Made by a program: the position numbers and the translations under genes | In this document: piece after piece, positions 8,318 to 17,922 of the stretch | Layout: each line of letters begins with the position of its first letter | How positions within the stretch are numbered: position 1 is the first letter of the stretch | The notes under the pieces: generated by a model | The model's database searches: none | The model's input: the letters and a program-made list of their open reading frames with translations, nothing else | What the model was told of the DNA's origin: nothing | DNA from: JAHEIJ01 sp040235565 | GTDB taxonomy: Bacteria > Pseudomonadota > Gammaproteobacteria > UBA6429 > Thiohalophilaceae | Direction of reading: 5' to 3' | Assembly (NCBI GenBank): GCA_040235565.1 | Contig: JBECLA010000008.1 | Coordinates: 1-25,240, forward strand | DNA: 25,240 nucleotides

Positions 8318-9093
8318 TTATTCTATGATGGTACCGATGCGATGCCACTTGGGCCAATGGCCCCATTGCCAGTTCATCCAGATCATAAACGCCTTGCCAA
8401 CCAGATTTTCATCCGGCACAAAACCCCAGAACCGGCTGTCACGGCTGTTGTCCCGATTGTCCCCCAGAACAAAGTAACTGTGCGGCGGCACCTTGACCAC
8501 AAAGTCACCGGCAGGGGCCATGACATTGACAAGAATATCATGCTCCACCTCGTCCAGATGTTCCTTGAACCGCTTCAAATTCGGAAACCCGGCCTGATAC
8601 ACGCCAAGCGGTTCCTGATCAACCTTTTTTCCGTTGATATACAACACCTTATTCAAATAAGCAATCTCATCACCCGGCACCCCGACGACCCGCTTGATAT
8701 AGTCGATAGATGGATTCTCGGGATAGCGAAACACAATCACGTCCCCACGCTCGGGATCGGCGATCTCAATGAGTTTCCTGTTCCACACCGGCGGGCGGAT
8801 GCCGTAGGCAAACTTGTTGACCAGAATAAAGTCACCAATTTCCAGGGTCGACAACATGGAGCCGGAGGGGATACGAAACGGTTCCGCCAGAAAACCCCGC
8901 AATAACAGAACGATTAATACCACCGGAAACAGAAAGCGGGAATATTCGACCAGCAAGGGTTCCCTGGGCTTGCCGGTTTTCTCATCCACTTCCCCGCTCG
9001 CCTTGCGTTTTCTGGCGAACAACAGGCTGTCCAGTCCCCAGATGATCCCGGTGACCAGCGTGGCCACGACCAGGATGAGTGAAAAATCGATGT

Positions 9094-9097
<4 letters not shown>
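8318..9097 (-). CDS. lepB: Signal peptidase I
   Basis: Leader peptidase removes signal peptides from exported proteins at the outer face of the inner membrane. Two N-terminal membrane segments (about 6-27 and 55-72) are separated by a charged cytoplasmic loop. The catalytic Ser80 is in the box PSGSM, and the general base Lys135 is in YIKRVVGVPGDE. The box GDNRDNSRDSR spans 212-222. At 259 residues it is shorter than E. coli LepB (324) but within the range of other gammaproteobacteria. The ATG overlaps the lepA stop as ATGA. The lepA-lepB pairing is classical. Confidence 0.97.
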
Positions 9098-10899
<1,802 letters not shown>

Positions 10900-10926
10900 G
10901 GCATACCTTGTACTGGGGTCACAATG

Positions 10927-10951
10927 AAAAAGGCGCCAGAAGCGCCTTTTT
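10927..10951 (-). terminator. Strong hairpin terminator or attenuator between the glutaredoxin-like gene and lepA
   Basis: AAAAAGGCGC at 10927-10936 and GCGCCTTTTT at 10942-10951 form a 10-bp perfect stem with a 5-base loop (cagaa). Read on the minus strand, the GC core GGCGC/GCGCC is followed by TTTTT, as in an intrinsic terminator. It lies about 47 bases after the glutaredoxin-like stop and 27 bases before the lepA start. It should end the rpoE operon transcript, or attenuate transcription into lepA. Confidence 0.75.
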
Positions 10952-10958
10952 CTGCACT

Positions 10959-10978
10959 GCGGATCCCGTTAGATCCGC
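10959..10978 (-). repeat. GC-rich hairpin just downstream of the glutaredoxin-like gene
   Basis: GCGGATC (10959-10965) pairs with GATCCGC (10972-10978) around the 6-base loop ccgtta. No T-run follows on the minus strand, but the stronger terminator hairpin begins 8 bases further on. The two stems stand in tandem at the junction between the stress operon and the lepA operon. It may help termination or be part of the lepA leader. Confidence 0.6.
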
Positions 10979-10984
10979 GCCCGC

Positions 10985-10990
10985 ATTGTA
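10985..10990 (-). promoter_or_regulatory. Candidate -10 element of the lepA operon promoter
   Basis: TACAAT on the minus strand matches the sigma-70 -10 consensus at five of six positions. It is followed by GCGGGCGCGG, a GC-rich discriminator of the growth-rate-regulated type. It lies between the glutaredoxin-like stop codon and the hairpins. The -35 at a 17-base spacing (TTTCAG) is poor. If used, transcription would start near 10978 and run through the terminator-like stem before lepA. Confidence 0.35.
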
Positions 10991-10997
10991 GCGAATT

Positions 10998-11240
10998 TCA
11001 GGATGGGCTGAAATACTGCGCAAGGACGGTTTCATCCAGAAAATAGTGGCACAGTTCTTTATCCCCGGCCGTACACAGTACGGGAACCTGTGTGCCATAG
11101 CGGGCTTCGAGTTCGGGACGACCCAGAATGTCGATCACCTCGACCTCGAAGGCCCACTGCTGCCGGCTGGTACTCAATTCCTCCAGCATGGCATCACACA
11201 GATGGCAACCGCTGCGCACGTAAACCCTGAGCTGTTCCAC
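10998..11240 (-). CDS. Glutaredoxin-like (DUF836) thioredoxin-fold protein
   Basis: An 80-residue single-domain protein with the redox motif CHLC (Cys12-Cys15) after the first beta strand and the expected cis-proline (Pro53 in QVPVL). The layout resembles small glutaredoxin/DUF836 proteins, which exchange thiols and disulfides in the cytoplasm. No signal peptide is present. It starts with GTG at 11240, one base inside the degQ stop codon (TAGTG), so translation is probably coupled to the protease gene. It is the last gene of the rpoE-degQ operon. I do not recall this gene between mucD and lepA in Pseudomonas, so it may be a lineage-specific addition. Substrate unknown. Confidence 0.85.
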   Translation of the reverse strand: MEQLRVYVRSGCHLCDAMLEELSTSRQQWAFEVEVIDILGRPELEARYGTQVPVLCTAGDKELCHYFLDETVLAQYFSPS

Positions 11241-12682
11241 TATTCCGGAATTTTCAATGGCAGGAATACCGGCGACTCACCACGTTGAATCAGGACCGGC
11301 ACCGACTTGCCTTCCGGCAGGTCCTTCACCAGCCTGGCGAACTGTTCAGCACTGGTGACATCCTGATTATTGATCACCAGCAGGATATCCCCCGGGCGGA
11401 TACCGGCTGTGCGGGCCGGACCGGCTTCCACCTCGCGAACAATCACACCGCGTTTACCCAGTTCCAGTTGTTCGCGCTGTTCCGGGCTCAGGGTTTCCAC
11501 CCGTAATCCCAGCTTGTCGGCTTTGGCTTTCTCCGGCTCGGTGGGGCGATGCTCGGCCAGTTCCTCTTCCGTCGGCAGTTCGGCGATCGTGACATTCAGC
11601 GACTTGCTCTTGCCTTCCCGGATCACTTTGACCTTTGACTTCTCGCCAATGTCGGCCTGACCCACCGCCAGGGGCAGATCCGAGGATCGATAAATCTTCT
11701 TGCCATCGAATTCGACCACCACGTCACCGACCTTGAAGCCGGCTTTCGCGGCGGGACTGTCCGGCAAAACGCGCAACACCACGGCACCACGCGGTTGTTT
11801 CATGCCAAAGGACTCTGCCAGTTCACGATTCACATCCTGAATCAGAATCCCTAACCAGCCGCGGGCGACTTTACCGGTGGTCTTGAGCTGCTGGACCACG
11901 TCAATGGCAACATCAATGGGAATGGCAAACGACAGGCCCATGAAACCGCCCGTGCGGCTGTAGATCTGCGAGTTGATGCCGACGACTTCACCATCCAGAT
12001 TGAACAACGGCCCACCGGAATTGCCGGGATTGATCGCCACGTCCGTTTGAATGAACGGCACGTAATTTTCACTTGGCAGATTACGTCCGATGGCACTGAC
12101 GACACCGACGGAGACGGAATGGTCAAACCCGAAAGGTGAACCAATGGCCATCACCCATTCCCCGACCTTGAGGACATCCGATTTGCCGATTTTGACCACC
12201 GGCAGGTCGTCTGCTTCCACTTTCAGCAAGGCCACATCAGAACGGGAATCCGTGCCAACCACCTCGGCTGGAAGCTCACGCCGATCACTCAGGCGCACGA
12301 TGATTTCTTCGGCATTTTTGACCACATGGTTATTGGTCACAACATAACCGTCGGCATCGATGATAAACCCCGAACCCAACGATTGAGTTTCGAATTCTTC
12401 CATCCGCTCGCCTTCTTCGCCGAAAAAGCGCCGTAAGAAATCACCCCAGGGCGAGTCTTCCGGGATGTCCGGCATTTGAAACCCATGCGGCATCATGGGA
12501 TGTTTCACTTTCTGCGTCGTGCTGATGTTGACCACCGCGGCACTGTTGTCTTCGACCAACCGGGTAAAATCCGGTAAACGACTTTCACCCAGGGTCAGGG
12601 CCTGGGCCAGGCTGGCGGTACTGAATAACCAAACAATGATAAACAGACGCGCAAAACGCCCATAATTGGCGATAGCTTTCAT
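11240..12682 (-). CDS. degQ: Periplasmic DegP/DegQ-type (MucD) serine protease
   Basis: A HtrA-family protease and chaperone that degrades misfolded periplasmic proteins; as MucD it restrains the AlgU stress response in Pseudomonas. The signal peptide ends near AQA (26-28). The trypsin-like domain shows His119 in TNNHVV, Asp149 in SRSDVALL and Ser222 in NPGNSGGPL, a complete triad. PDZ1 (about 275-365, starting at GWLGI) and PDZ2 (about 390-478) follow. The 480 residues fit the two-PDZ Do family. The segment HPMMPHGFQMPDIPEDSPWG (61-80) forms the LA loop region. The ribosome site AGGAG lies 4 bases before the ATG. It begins 13 bases after rseC, in the sigma-E operon. The DegP/DegQ/MucD name is by context. 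Confidence 0.95.
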   Translation of the reverse strand: MKAIANYGRFARLFIIVWLFSTASLAQALTLGESRLPDFTRLVEDNSAAVVNISTTQKVKHPMMPHGFQMPDIPEDSPWGDFLRRFFGEEGERMEEFETQSLGSGFIIDADGYVVTNNHVVKNAEEIIVRLSDRRELPAEVVGTDSRSDVALLKVEADDLPVVKIGKSDVLKVGEWVMAIGSPFGFDHSVSVGVVSAIGRNLPSENYVPFIQTDVAINPGNSGGPLFNLDGEVVGINSQIYSRTGGFMGLSFAIPIDVAIDVVQQLKTTGKVARGWLGILIQDVNRELAESFGMKQPRGAVVLRVLPDSPAAKAGFKVGDVVVEFDGKKIYRSSDLPLAVGQADIGEKSKVKVIREGKSKSLNVTIAELPTEEELAEHRPTEPEKAKADKLGLRVETLSPEQREQLELGKRGVIVREVEAGPARTAGIRPGDILLVINNQDVTSAEQFARLVKDLPEGKSVPVLIQRGESPVFLPLKIPE

Positions 12683-12695
12683 ACGGCTCCTCGAA

Positions 12696-13196
12696 CTATT
12701 GACTCGTCTTCAATTGGGTTTGTTGTATCGTGTTCCGGGTCATCAGGGGGGCGGGCAGCCGTCGTAAAATGACCGGTTGATACACGCTGTCATCCTGAAT
12801 GCGGCGGGTAAACCGCCGTAACCAGACCCCTGCCACAATCAAACCAGCGAGGGCAAACAGGATAACTACCAACTCGTTTGACCACTCCATTTGCGTGGCA
12901 ACCACGTTACCGGTGACGGCAAACAGTAACATGTAAAGCAAGGGGAACAAATATACGGCAAATGATCCTTTTAATAACGCTGCTTCGTTCAACCCCACGA
13001 TCACGTTATCACCAACCTGGGCATCAATCTGATTGAGCGCACGCATGCGGGCGACTTTTTGGCCGACAATTTTGGCCAGTACCGAGGTTCCGCAGCCCTT
13101 GTTGGCGGCACAATTCCCGCAGGTCGACTGGCGTTGTGCTTCCACCCAGGCAAACTTGCCTTCGCATTTCACAACAATGGCGGTTTCTTCAATCAT
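12696..13196 (-). CDS. rseC: SoxR-reducing system/sigma-E regulator RseC (MucC)
   Basis: A 166-residue inner-membrane protein of the RseC/MucC family, which modulates sigma-E activity mildly and contributes to reduction of SoxR in E. coli. The cytoplasmic N-terminus carries four cysteines, Cys11 and CGNCAANKGC (Cys26, 29, 35), typical of the family and suited to a redox or Fe-S site. Two membrane segments follow (about 77-97 and 105-125), then a basic tail. Its ATG overlaps the rseB stop as ATGA. A cysteine-rich redox protein and a glutaredoxin-like gene therefore lie in the same stress operon. Confidence 0.93.
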   Translation of the reverse strand: MIEETAIVVKCEGKFAWVEAQRQSTCGNCAANKGCGTSVLAKIVGQKVARMRALNQIDAQVGDNVIVGLNEAALLKGSFAVYLFPLLYMLLFAVTGNVVATQMEWSNELVVILFALAGLIVAGVWLRRFTRRIQDDSVYQPVILRRLPAPLMTRNTIQQTQLKTSQ

Positions 13197-14185
13197 TGAT
13201 CCGGAGATGAAATTGCTTCACAGATTTTCTGCACGGTGACGTGGGGTACTTCACCCACCACTGTCACATGATAGTCGCCCAGGTGACGACCATGAGCGTT
13301 AATCGCGCCCATGCGGGACCCGCCCATCAGATTGGCCGGATCGTGCTGTACATCTTCTTCTATAAAGATTGATACCGAACTGAGGCCATCAGAAAATACC
13401 ATATGCTTCACCGGCATCCCGCCGGTCGGCATCTTCTGCATGCGTTTCATGTCTTGTTTGAACCCACCGGGTAACCAGACGACGTTAAAATCAGGCTCAG
13501 TCTCATCGGCATTGTCAATCTTGTCCTTGGATTCGTACCAGGTAAATTGCTGGGTATCCATGGCGGGGGCCAGTTTGTCATCCGGGACCTGGTCAAGAAA
13601 ACTTACCTGGGTAAAAACGAATTGTTCAATCTGTTTATTGTCCTCATCCAGTAGATGGGTTTTGAGTAACAGGCCGGTTTTCTTTTCCACCCACAGGTGA
13701 TGACCGTAACGGTAGGGATCTTTGGGCAGGATTTTGATTCCCTGGGTGACATGTCCGGCGACCCGGCTGTCGCCCATCAAGCTGAAGGTATAATAATCCT
13801 TCAGTTCATCAATCTTCATCGGAAATTCGGGGGGGAACTGTTTTAGCTTGCGACTTTTTTCCACCACCACCGCATTGCTGTCCGGCAGAAAGCAGGTCAC
13901 CTTGCCACCATCACGGATGACTTCACGGCCGGTTCCATCCATTGAAATCAGACGTTCCTGCTCTTCTCCTTCGGGAGTCACACGGTGAATGATGCGCATG
14001 GAACTGAGGTGACCCTGTTGACCGTAAACGAACGTCCCCTCGTAATTGACGGTATGTGCCGCCCGCTGCATTTTTTCCAGCCAGCTTTGCACTTCCTCCG
14101 GTTGCGTGGCAAATGCTGCCAGCGGTGATAGCAGCAACAAATAGACTAACAGGTTTTGGAACCGGGGCGACTTACTGCTGCTCAT
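13193..14185 (-). CDS. rseB: Sigma-E regulatory protein RseB (MucB)
   Basis: A periplasmic protein that binds the periplasmic domain of the anti-sigma factor, shields it from site-1 proteolysis, and senses mislocalised lipids and lipopolysaccharide. I choose the ATG at 14185, which gives a typical signal peptide, MSSSKSPRF then a leucine-rich core, cleaved near AAFA. An in-frame ATG at 14224 adds 13 residues but would overlap rseA by 53 rather than 14 bases. The LolA/LppX-like lipid-binding domain contains WLEKMQRAAHTVNYEGTFVY and SMRIIHRV; a smaller C-terminal domain has the family pattern LPGGFK. About 330 residues, the usual length. The stop overlaps rseC. Confidence 0.94.
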   Translation of the reverse strand: MSSSKSPRFQNLLVYLLLLSPLAAFATQPEEVQSWLEKMQRAAHTVNYEGTFVYGQQGHLSSMRIIHRVTPEGEEQERLISMDGTGREVIRDGGKVTCFLPDSNAVVVEKSRKLKQFPPEFPMKIDELKDYYTFSLMGDSRVAGHVTQGIKILPKDPYRYGHHLWVEKKTGLLLKTHLLDEDNKQIEQFVFTQVSFLDQVPDDKLAPAMDTQQFTWYESKDKIDNADETEPDFNVVWLPGGFKQDMKRMQKMPTGGMPVKHMVFSDGLSSVSIFIEEDVQHDPANLMGGSRMGAINAHGRHLGDYHVTVVGEVPHVTVQKICEAISSPDQ

Positions 14186-14786
14186 TGGCACGACGCACAA
14201 CCACACGTTTACCTGGCGTTTCACTCACAATTCGCATATAGGGCAGTACCCCTTGCATATTGCCCGTGACCGAGTATTCATTATGATTCACCAGGTAGCC
14301 ACTCAACTTGGACTGCACAGCCGTATCCAGTCCGCTGGTATCGGTCACATACCGGACCTGGGAAGAGGATTGGGACGGGGTTTGAGGTTGGGTGGCGGGT
14401 TGTACGGCGGCAATTTTCGTTGCGGTATTCGAGGTTTCATCCTGCGTATGCTGCACGGTCAGTACAGCCACGGCGGAGACGGTCGCGGCTATCGCGAGGC
14501 CGCCGGCCTGTTTCAGGATAAAGGGCAGTGGTTTCCTGGCGCGTTTACGTTTATGCACCGGCGCCAGTATGGCCGGCTCCTTTTCCAGCGCCAGACTCAC
14601 CCGACCGGCAATATCACCGAGCGGTTGTTCCGGCATATGTCCGGTAATGACATCACGCATCAAATGATACCGCGACCAGCGGGCCTGTAATTGCGGATCC
14701 GTCGTTACCTGATCCAGCACGGAATCATGCTCGACCAGTTCGTCATCCACCAGGATGGATAATTGTTCATCAATCTTGTTGGTCAT
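14172..14786 (-). CDS. rseA: Anti-sigma-E factor RseA (MucA)
   Basis: A single-pass inner-membrane anti-sigma factor that holds RpoE inactive until regulated proteolysis (DegS/AlgW, then RseP) releases it. The cytoplasmic sigma-binding domain spans about 1-75, with the family patterns LSILVDDEL and WSRYHLMRDVI. A basic stretch (79-86) precedes the membrane segment (about 91-112), and a Gln/Thr/Ser-rich periplasmic domain follows. The 204 residues match MucA/RseA. The C-terminus ends RANEQQ; I see no obvious Tyr-x-Phe-type DegS/AlgW activating signal at the end of this protein. It lies 54 bases after rpoE. Confidence 0.94.
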   Translation of the reverse strand: MTNKIDEQLSILVDDELVEHDSVLDQVTTDPQLQARWSRYHLMRDVITGHMPEQPLGDIAGRVSLALEKEPAILAPVHKRKRARKPLPFILKQAGGLAIAATVSAVAVLTVQHTQDETSNTATKIAAVQPATQPQTPSQSSSQVRYVTDTSGLDTAVQSKLSGYLVNHNEYSVTGNMQGVLPYMRIVSETPGKRVVVRRANEQQ

Positions 14787-14840
14787 GCTGTTACACCTGC
14801 CGTTTGTAACTGTACCACTACCATGAGTTTGTTAAATCCA

Positions 14841-15416
14841 CTATTCCAGTAAGGGCCGAAGCTGATTGTCAATCGCCTCGCGGGCCCGAAAAATCCTTGA
14901 CCGCACTGTCCCGATGGGACAATCCATTGCCTCGGCAATTTCCTCGTAACTCATCCCTTCCAGTTCCCGCAGCGTGATGGCGGTCTTCAGATCTTCCGGT
15001 AAGGCCTCGATTGCCTTGAAGACCGTTTCCCTGATCTCGTCACGCAGTGTTTCGCGTTCCGGCGAAGCATAATCCTTCAGTGCCGATTCGCCTTCGTATG
15101 TTTCCGCTTCCGTGGCTTCGATATCATCATTGGGTGGGCGCCGTCCCTGCGCGACAACAAAATTCTTTGCCGTATTGATGGCGATACGATAGAGCCAGGT
15201 ATAAAACGCACTGTCGCCGCGGAATTTCGGCAAGGCGCGATAAGCCTTGATAAAAGCTTCCTGGGCCAGATCCTGCACTTCGGAGGGATCACGCACATAG
15301 CGGGACAGCACCTTCATGATCCGTTGCTGGTATTTCAGCACCAGCAGATCAAATGCTTTCTTGTCCCCGCGTTGTACCCGTTCGACCAGTGCCTGGTCTG
15401 TATTCTGTTCGCCCAT
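14841..15416 (-). CDS. rpoE: RNA polymerase sigma-E factor (RpoE/AlgU)
   Basis: An ECF sigma factor directing the envelope-stress response. The 191 residues match RpoE/AlgU. Region 2 (about 22-90) includes LVLKYQQRIMKVLSRYV, DLAQEAFIKAYRAL and the -10-recognising segment FYTWLYRIAINTAKNF. Region 4 (about 132-185) includes ITLRELEGMSYEEIAEAM and the helix-turn-helix GTVRSRIFRARE that reads the GAAC-type -35. It is the first gene of rpoE-rseA-rseB-rseC-degQ and diverges from nadB, the arrangement of E. coli and Pseudomonas. A possible self-recognised promoter lies upstream. Confidence 0.97.
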   Translation of the reverse strand: MGEQNTDQALVERVQRGDKKAFDLLVLKYQQRIMKVLSRYVRDPSEVQDLAQEAFIKAYRALPKFRGDSAFYTWLYRIAINTAKNFVVAQGRRPPNDDIEATEAETYEGESALKDYASPERETLRDEIRETVFKAIEALPEDLKTAITLRELEGMSYEEIAEAMDCPIGTVRSRIFRAREAIDNQLRPLLE

Positions 15417-15469
15417 CCAGGCTGATTCCTTTACCTCAATCTTCAGAAAGTCGCCTGGAACCTACTTCA

Positions 15470-15496
15470 ATGGACAGCCATAAGCGATCAGAGTTC
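15470..15496 (-). promoter_or_regulatory. Candidate sigma-E-dependent autoregulatory promoter of rpoE
   Basis: On the minus strand GAACTC (15496-15491) is followed after exactly 16 bases by TCCAT (15474-15470). The sigma-E/AlgU consensus is GAACTT-N16/17-TCTGA or TCAAA. The -35 matches well and the -10 only partly. It lies about 54-80 bases upstream of the rpoE start, where autoregulatory promoters are found in relatives. A vegetative -10 candidate, TAATAT, lies further upstream near 15526. Confidence 0.45.
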
Positions 15497-15625
15497 GCAC
15501 GACGACGGATTTTTTCGTTATATTATTGGCTGTAATTGACGAAAGAAAATAATACGTTATCGACCCTGCCATTCCAAACGTTATCTATCCTTGTGAGGAT
15601 AAACTTCGTCATGCGATCCGGAGGA

Positions 15626-15658
15626 ATGACTGCGGTGGAAACAGACCAACATGCAAAT
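15626..15658 (+). CDS. Putative 10-codon leader ORF overlapping the nadB start
   Basis: ATG at 15626 is preceded by a near-perfect ribosome site (CCGGAGGA) and encodes MTAVETDQHAN followed by TGA at 15656-15658. It overlaps the nadB ATG (15651) in another frame. nadB itself has no clear ribosome site. It could couple translation to nadB, or represent the ancestral nadB N-terminus separated by a one-base change. No protein-level evidence. Confidence 0.35.
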
Positions 15659-17279
15659 TGACAGTGATGTACTGATTATCGGGACCGGTGCCGCCGGCTT
15701 GAGCCTTGCCTTGCGGCTGGCGGATGATTACCGTATCTCCTTGATTTCAAAGGGCCCTTTAAAAGAAGGCTCCACCCTCTATGCGCAGGGCGGGGTCGCG
15801 GCTGTGCTGGCCTCCGATGACACTCTCGAGTCCCATATTGAGGACACCATCAATGCCGGTGCCGGTCTGTGCGATCCGGAGGTGGTGCGTTATACGGTGG
15901 AACGCGGCCCGGAAAATATTCAGTGGCTCCTGGACCAGGGTATTCATTTTACCACCGAACACCATAATCACGCCTTTCATCTCACCCGGGAAGGCGGCCA
16001 TTCGCATCGCCGGGTCATTCATGCCACCGACGCCACCGGCAAGGCGATTGAAACCACCCTGGAGGAGAAAGTCCGTCAACACCCCAATATCGCAATCTAT
16101 GAAAATCATATCGCGGTTAACCTGATTACCGCGGCCAAACTGGGACACCCGGTGCAACGCTGTCTCGGTGCCTATATCCTGGATCGGGATAACAATAAAG
16201 TGGATGTATTTCGTGCGACGCAGGTCGTGCTTGCCACGGGAGGCGCCAGCAAGGTCTACCTGTACACCAGCAATCCGGATACCTCTACCGGTGACGGGAT
16301 TGCCATGGCCTGGCGAGCGGGCTGCCGGGTGGCGAATATGGAATTCAATCAGTTCCACCCCACCTGCCTGTATCATCCGAAGGCCAAATCCTCGTTGATC
16401 ACCGAAGCCATTCGCGGTGAAGGCGGCCGCCTGTTACTCGCTGACGGGTCTCCCTTTATGCAGAAATTCGATCCACGCGGCGAACTGGCGCCACGCGATA
16501 TTGTTGCCCGGGCCATCGACCATGAGATGAAACGCCTCGGGGAGGAATGCGTCTATCTGGATATCAGCTTCAAACCCGCGGAGTTTATTACCGAACACTT
16601 CCCGAATGTCTACCGACGCTGCCTGCGGTTTGGCTTTGATCTGACCAAGGGACCAATCCCGGTGGTACCGGCCGCCCATTACACCTGCGGTGGGGTCATG
16701 ACCGATCTGCATGGCCACACCGATTTGCCGGGACTTTATGCCATTGGAGAAACGGCGTTTACCGGCCTGCATGGGGCAAACCGCATGGCCAGTAACTCAT
16801 TGCTGGAATGCCTGGTGTTTGCCCAGGCCGCCAGCCAGCATATCCGTCATGGTAAGCACGGCGACCCGATCGACATCAGGATCCCGGAATGGGATATCAG
16901 CCGGGTGACCGATTCGGATGAAGAAGTTGTGGTCAGCCACAACTGGGATGAGTTGCGGCGTTTCATGTGGGACTATGTCGGCATCGTGCGCACCAACAAA
17001 CGCCTGCAACGGGCCGCCCGCCGGGTGCAATTATTACTGGCGGAGATCGAGGAATATTACGGCAACTTCATCATTACCAATGATTTGCTTGAATTGCGCA
17101 ACCTCACCACCGTCGCGGATCTGATCATTCGCTCCGCCATGACTCGCAAGGAGAGCCGCGGCCTGCATTACACCCTGGACTACCCCGCAGCCGACACCTC
17201 ACACCCGGCCGCCAATACCATTCTGATACCTGACAATTACACCCCGGTATCTTCCGCCGTTTCAGCCAGCCGGGTCTGA
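15651..17279 (+). CDS. nadB: L-aspartate oxidase
   Basis: NadB oxidises L-aspartate to iminoaspartate, the first step of de novo NAD synthesis, using oxygen or fumarate to reoxidise its FAD; NadA then makes quinolinate. The 542 residues compare with 540 in E. coli. The dinucleotide-binding motif GTGAAG (11-16) is followed by KGPLKEGSTLYAQGGVAAV, which packs against the flavin, and HLTREGGHSHRR. Active-site segments are QFHPTCLYHP (234-243), TEAIRGEGGR (251-260) and APRDIVARAID (280-290). It diverges from rpoE as in E. coli. The ATG at 15651 lacks a clear ribosome site, and a mini-ORF with a strong one overlaps it. The 3' end overlaps antisense ygfX by 43 bases. Confidence 0.97.
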   Translation: MQIDSDVLIIGTGAAGLSLALRLADDYRISLISKGPLKEGSTLYAQGGVAAVLASDDTLESHIEDTINAGAGLCDPEVVRYTVERGPENIQWLLDQGIHFTTEHHNHAFHLTREGGHSHRRVIHATDATGKAIETTLEEKVRQHPNIAIYENHIAVNLITAAKLGHPVQRCLGAYILDRDNNKVDVFRATQVVLATGGASKVYLYTSNPDTSTGDGIAMAWRAGCRVANMEFNQFHPTCLYHPKAKSSLITEAIRGEGGRLLLADGSPFMQKFDPRGELAPRDIVARAIDHEMKRLGEECVYLDISFKPAEFITEHFPNVYRRCLRFGFDLTKGPIPVVPAAHYTCGGVMTDLHGHTDLPGLYAIGETAFTGLHGANRMASNSLLECLVFAQAASQHIRHGKHGDPIDIRIPEWDISRVTDSDEEVVVSHNWDELRRFMWDYVGIVRTNKRLQRAARRVQLLLAEIEEYYGNFIITNDLLELRNLTTVADLIIRSAMTRKESRGLHYTLDYPAADTSHPAANTILIPDNYTPVSSAVSASRV

Positions 17280-17695
17280 AACAGACGGACCCGTAAACGC
17301 CGAAAAGTCCGGGGATCCAGCGTATCCGGCAGAATGACCAGCGTCGCGCGGCCGCTTTGCTCAAGCCGGAAACGCAGAATGACCAGCAACACGGAGACAT
17401 AAGAATCCGGGCATAGTTGGCCGGTGACTTCCTTGCCATCAGCCAGTAACAGCTGCCAGTCGCCATCCGTCTCCCACACCAGACGCCGGGGTGGTCGCCG
17501 CCGCAATTGCCAGCCCAGGCTGATTATCACCGCCAGGGCAATCGCCAGCTTCAGGAACCACGAGAAATCGATTGGCAGGACCAGTACGGTCAATGCCAGG
17601 GCATGGATCAGCAATAGATAAAGCAGCAGATAACCTGAGCGGCGCGGCTCAAGGACCAGCGGACTCGTGTATGCGGCGTGCAACATCAGCAACAT
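17237..17695 (-). CDS. ygfX: YgfX (CptA-like) inner-membrane protein
   Basis: A 152-residue protein with two adjacent membrane segments (about 20-40 and 44-64), then a soluble domain containing DGDWQLLLADGK, SYVSVLLVILRFR and LVILPDTLDPRTFRRLRVRL, the core pattern of the YgfX family. In E. coli, YgfX/CptA is encoded beside SdhE, and it has been described as an inhibitor of cell-division and cytoskeletal proteins; that role is debated. It overlaps sdhE by 47 bases if the first ATG is used (an ATG at 17686 is also possible). Its last 43 bases lie antisense to the end of nadB. It is the last gene of the sdh operon. Confidence 0.85.
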   Translation of the reverse strand: MLLMLHAAYTSPLVLEPRRSGYLLLYLLLIHALALTVLVLPIDFSWFLKLAIALAVIISLGWQLRRRPPRRLVWETDGDWQLLLADGKEVTGQLCPDSYVSVLLVILRFRLEQSGRATLVILPDTLDPRTFRRLRVRLFQTRLAETAEDTGV

Positions 17696-17921
17696 CCTTG
17701 TCGATGGGGATGGTGCGTCCCATCAGATACTCCAGTAACAATTGATCCGGGGTTTGCAGCAATCTCTCAAACGCCCGTTGCCGTGGTTCATCCAGATCAT
17801 CATAGGCCTTGTCCATAAAGGCATGCAGCATGGCATCCAGTTCCAGCATACCGCGCCGGCATTGCCATAACAGGCGGGCGCGTTGACTGTCGGTCATCTT
17901 GTGCACTTCAGCCCCGCGCAT
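17649..17921 (-). CDS. sdhE: FAD assembly factor SdhE
   Basis: SdhE (YgfY) promotes covalent attachment of FAD to SdhA in the cytoplasm. The small helical protein has the diagnostic RGxxE motif as CRRGMLELD (RGMLE at 23-27), followed by the FERLLQTPDQLLLEYLMG helix pair. The ATG at 17921, one base after the sdhB stop, gives 90 residues. An internal ATG at 17897, preceded by GAAG, gives MTDSQRARLLW, which looks more like the usual N-terminus; I cannot decide between them. The position directly after sdhB in the same operon puts the maturation factor beside its substrate. Confidence 0.95.
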   Translation of the reverse strand: MRGAEVHKMTDSQRARLLWQCRRGMLELDAMLHAFMDKAYDDLDEPRQRAFERLLQTPDQLLLEYLMGRTIPIDKDVADVARRIHESAGP

Positions 17922-17922
17922 C

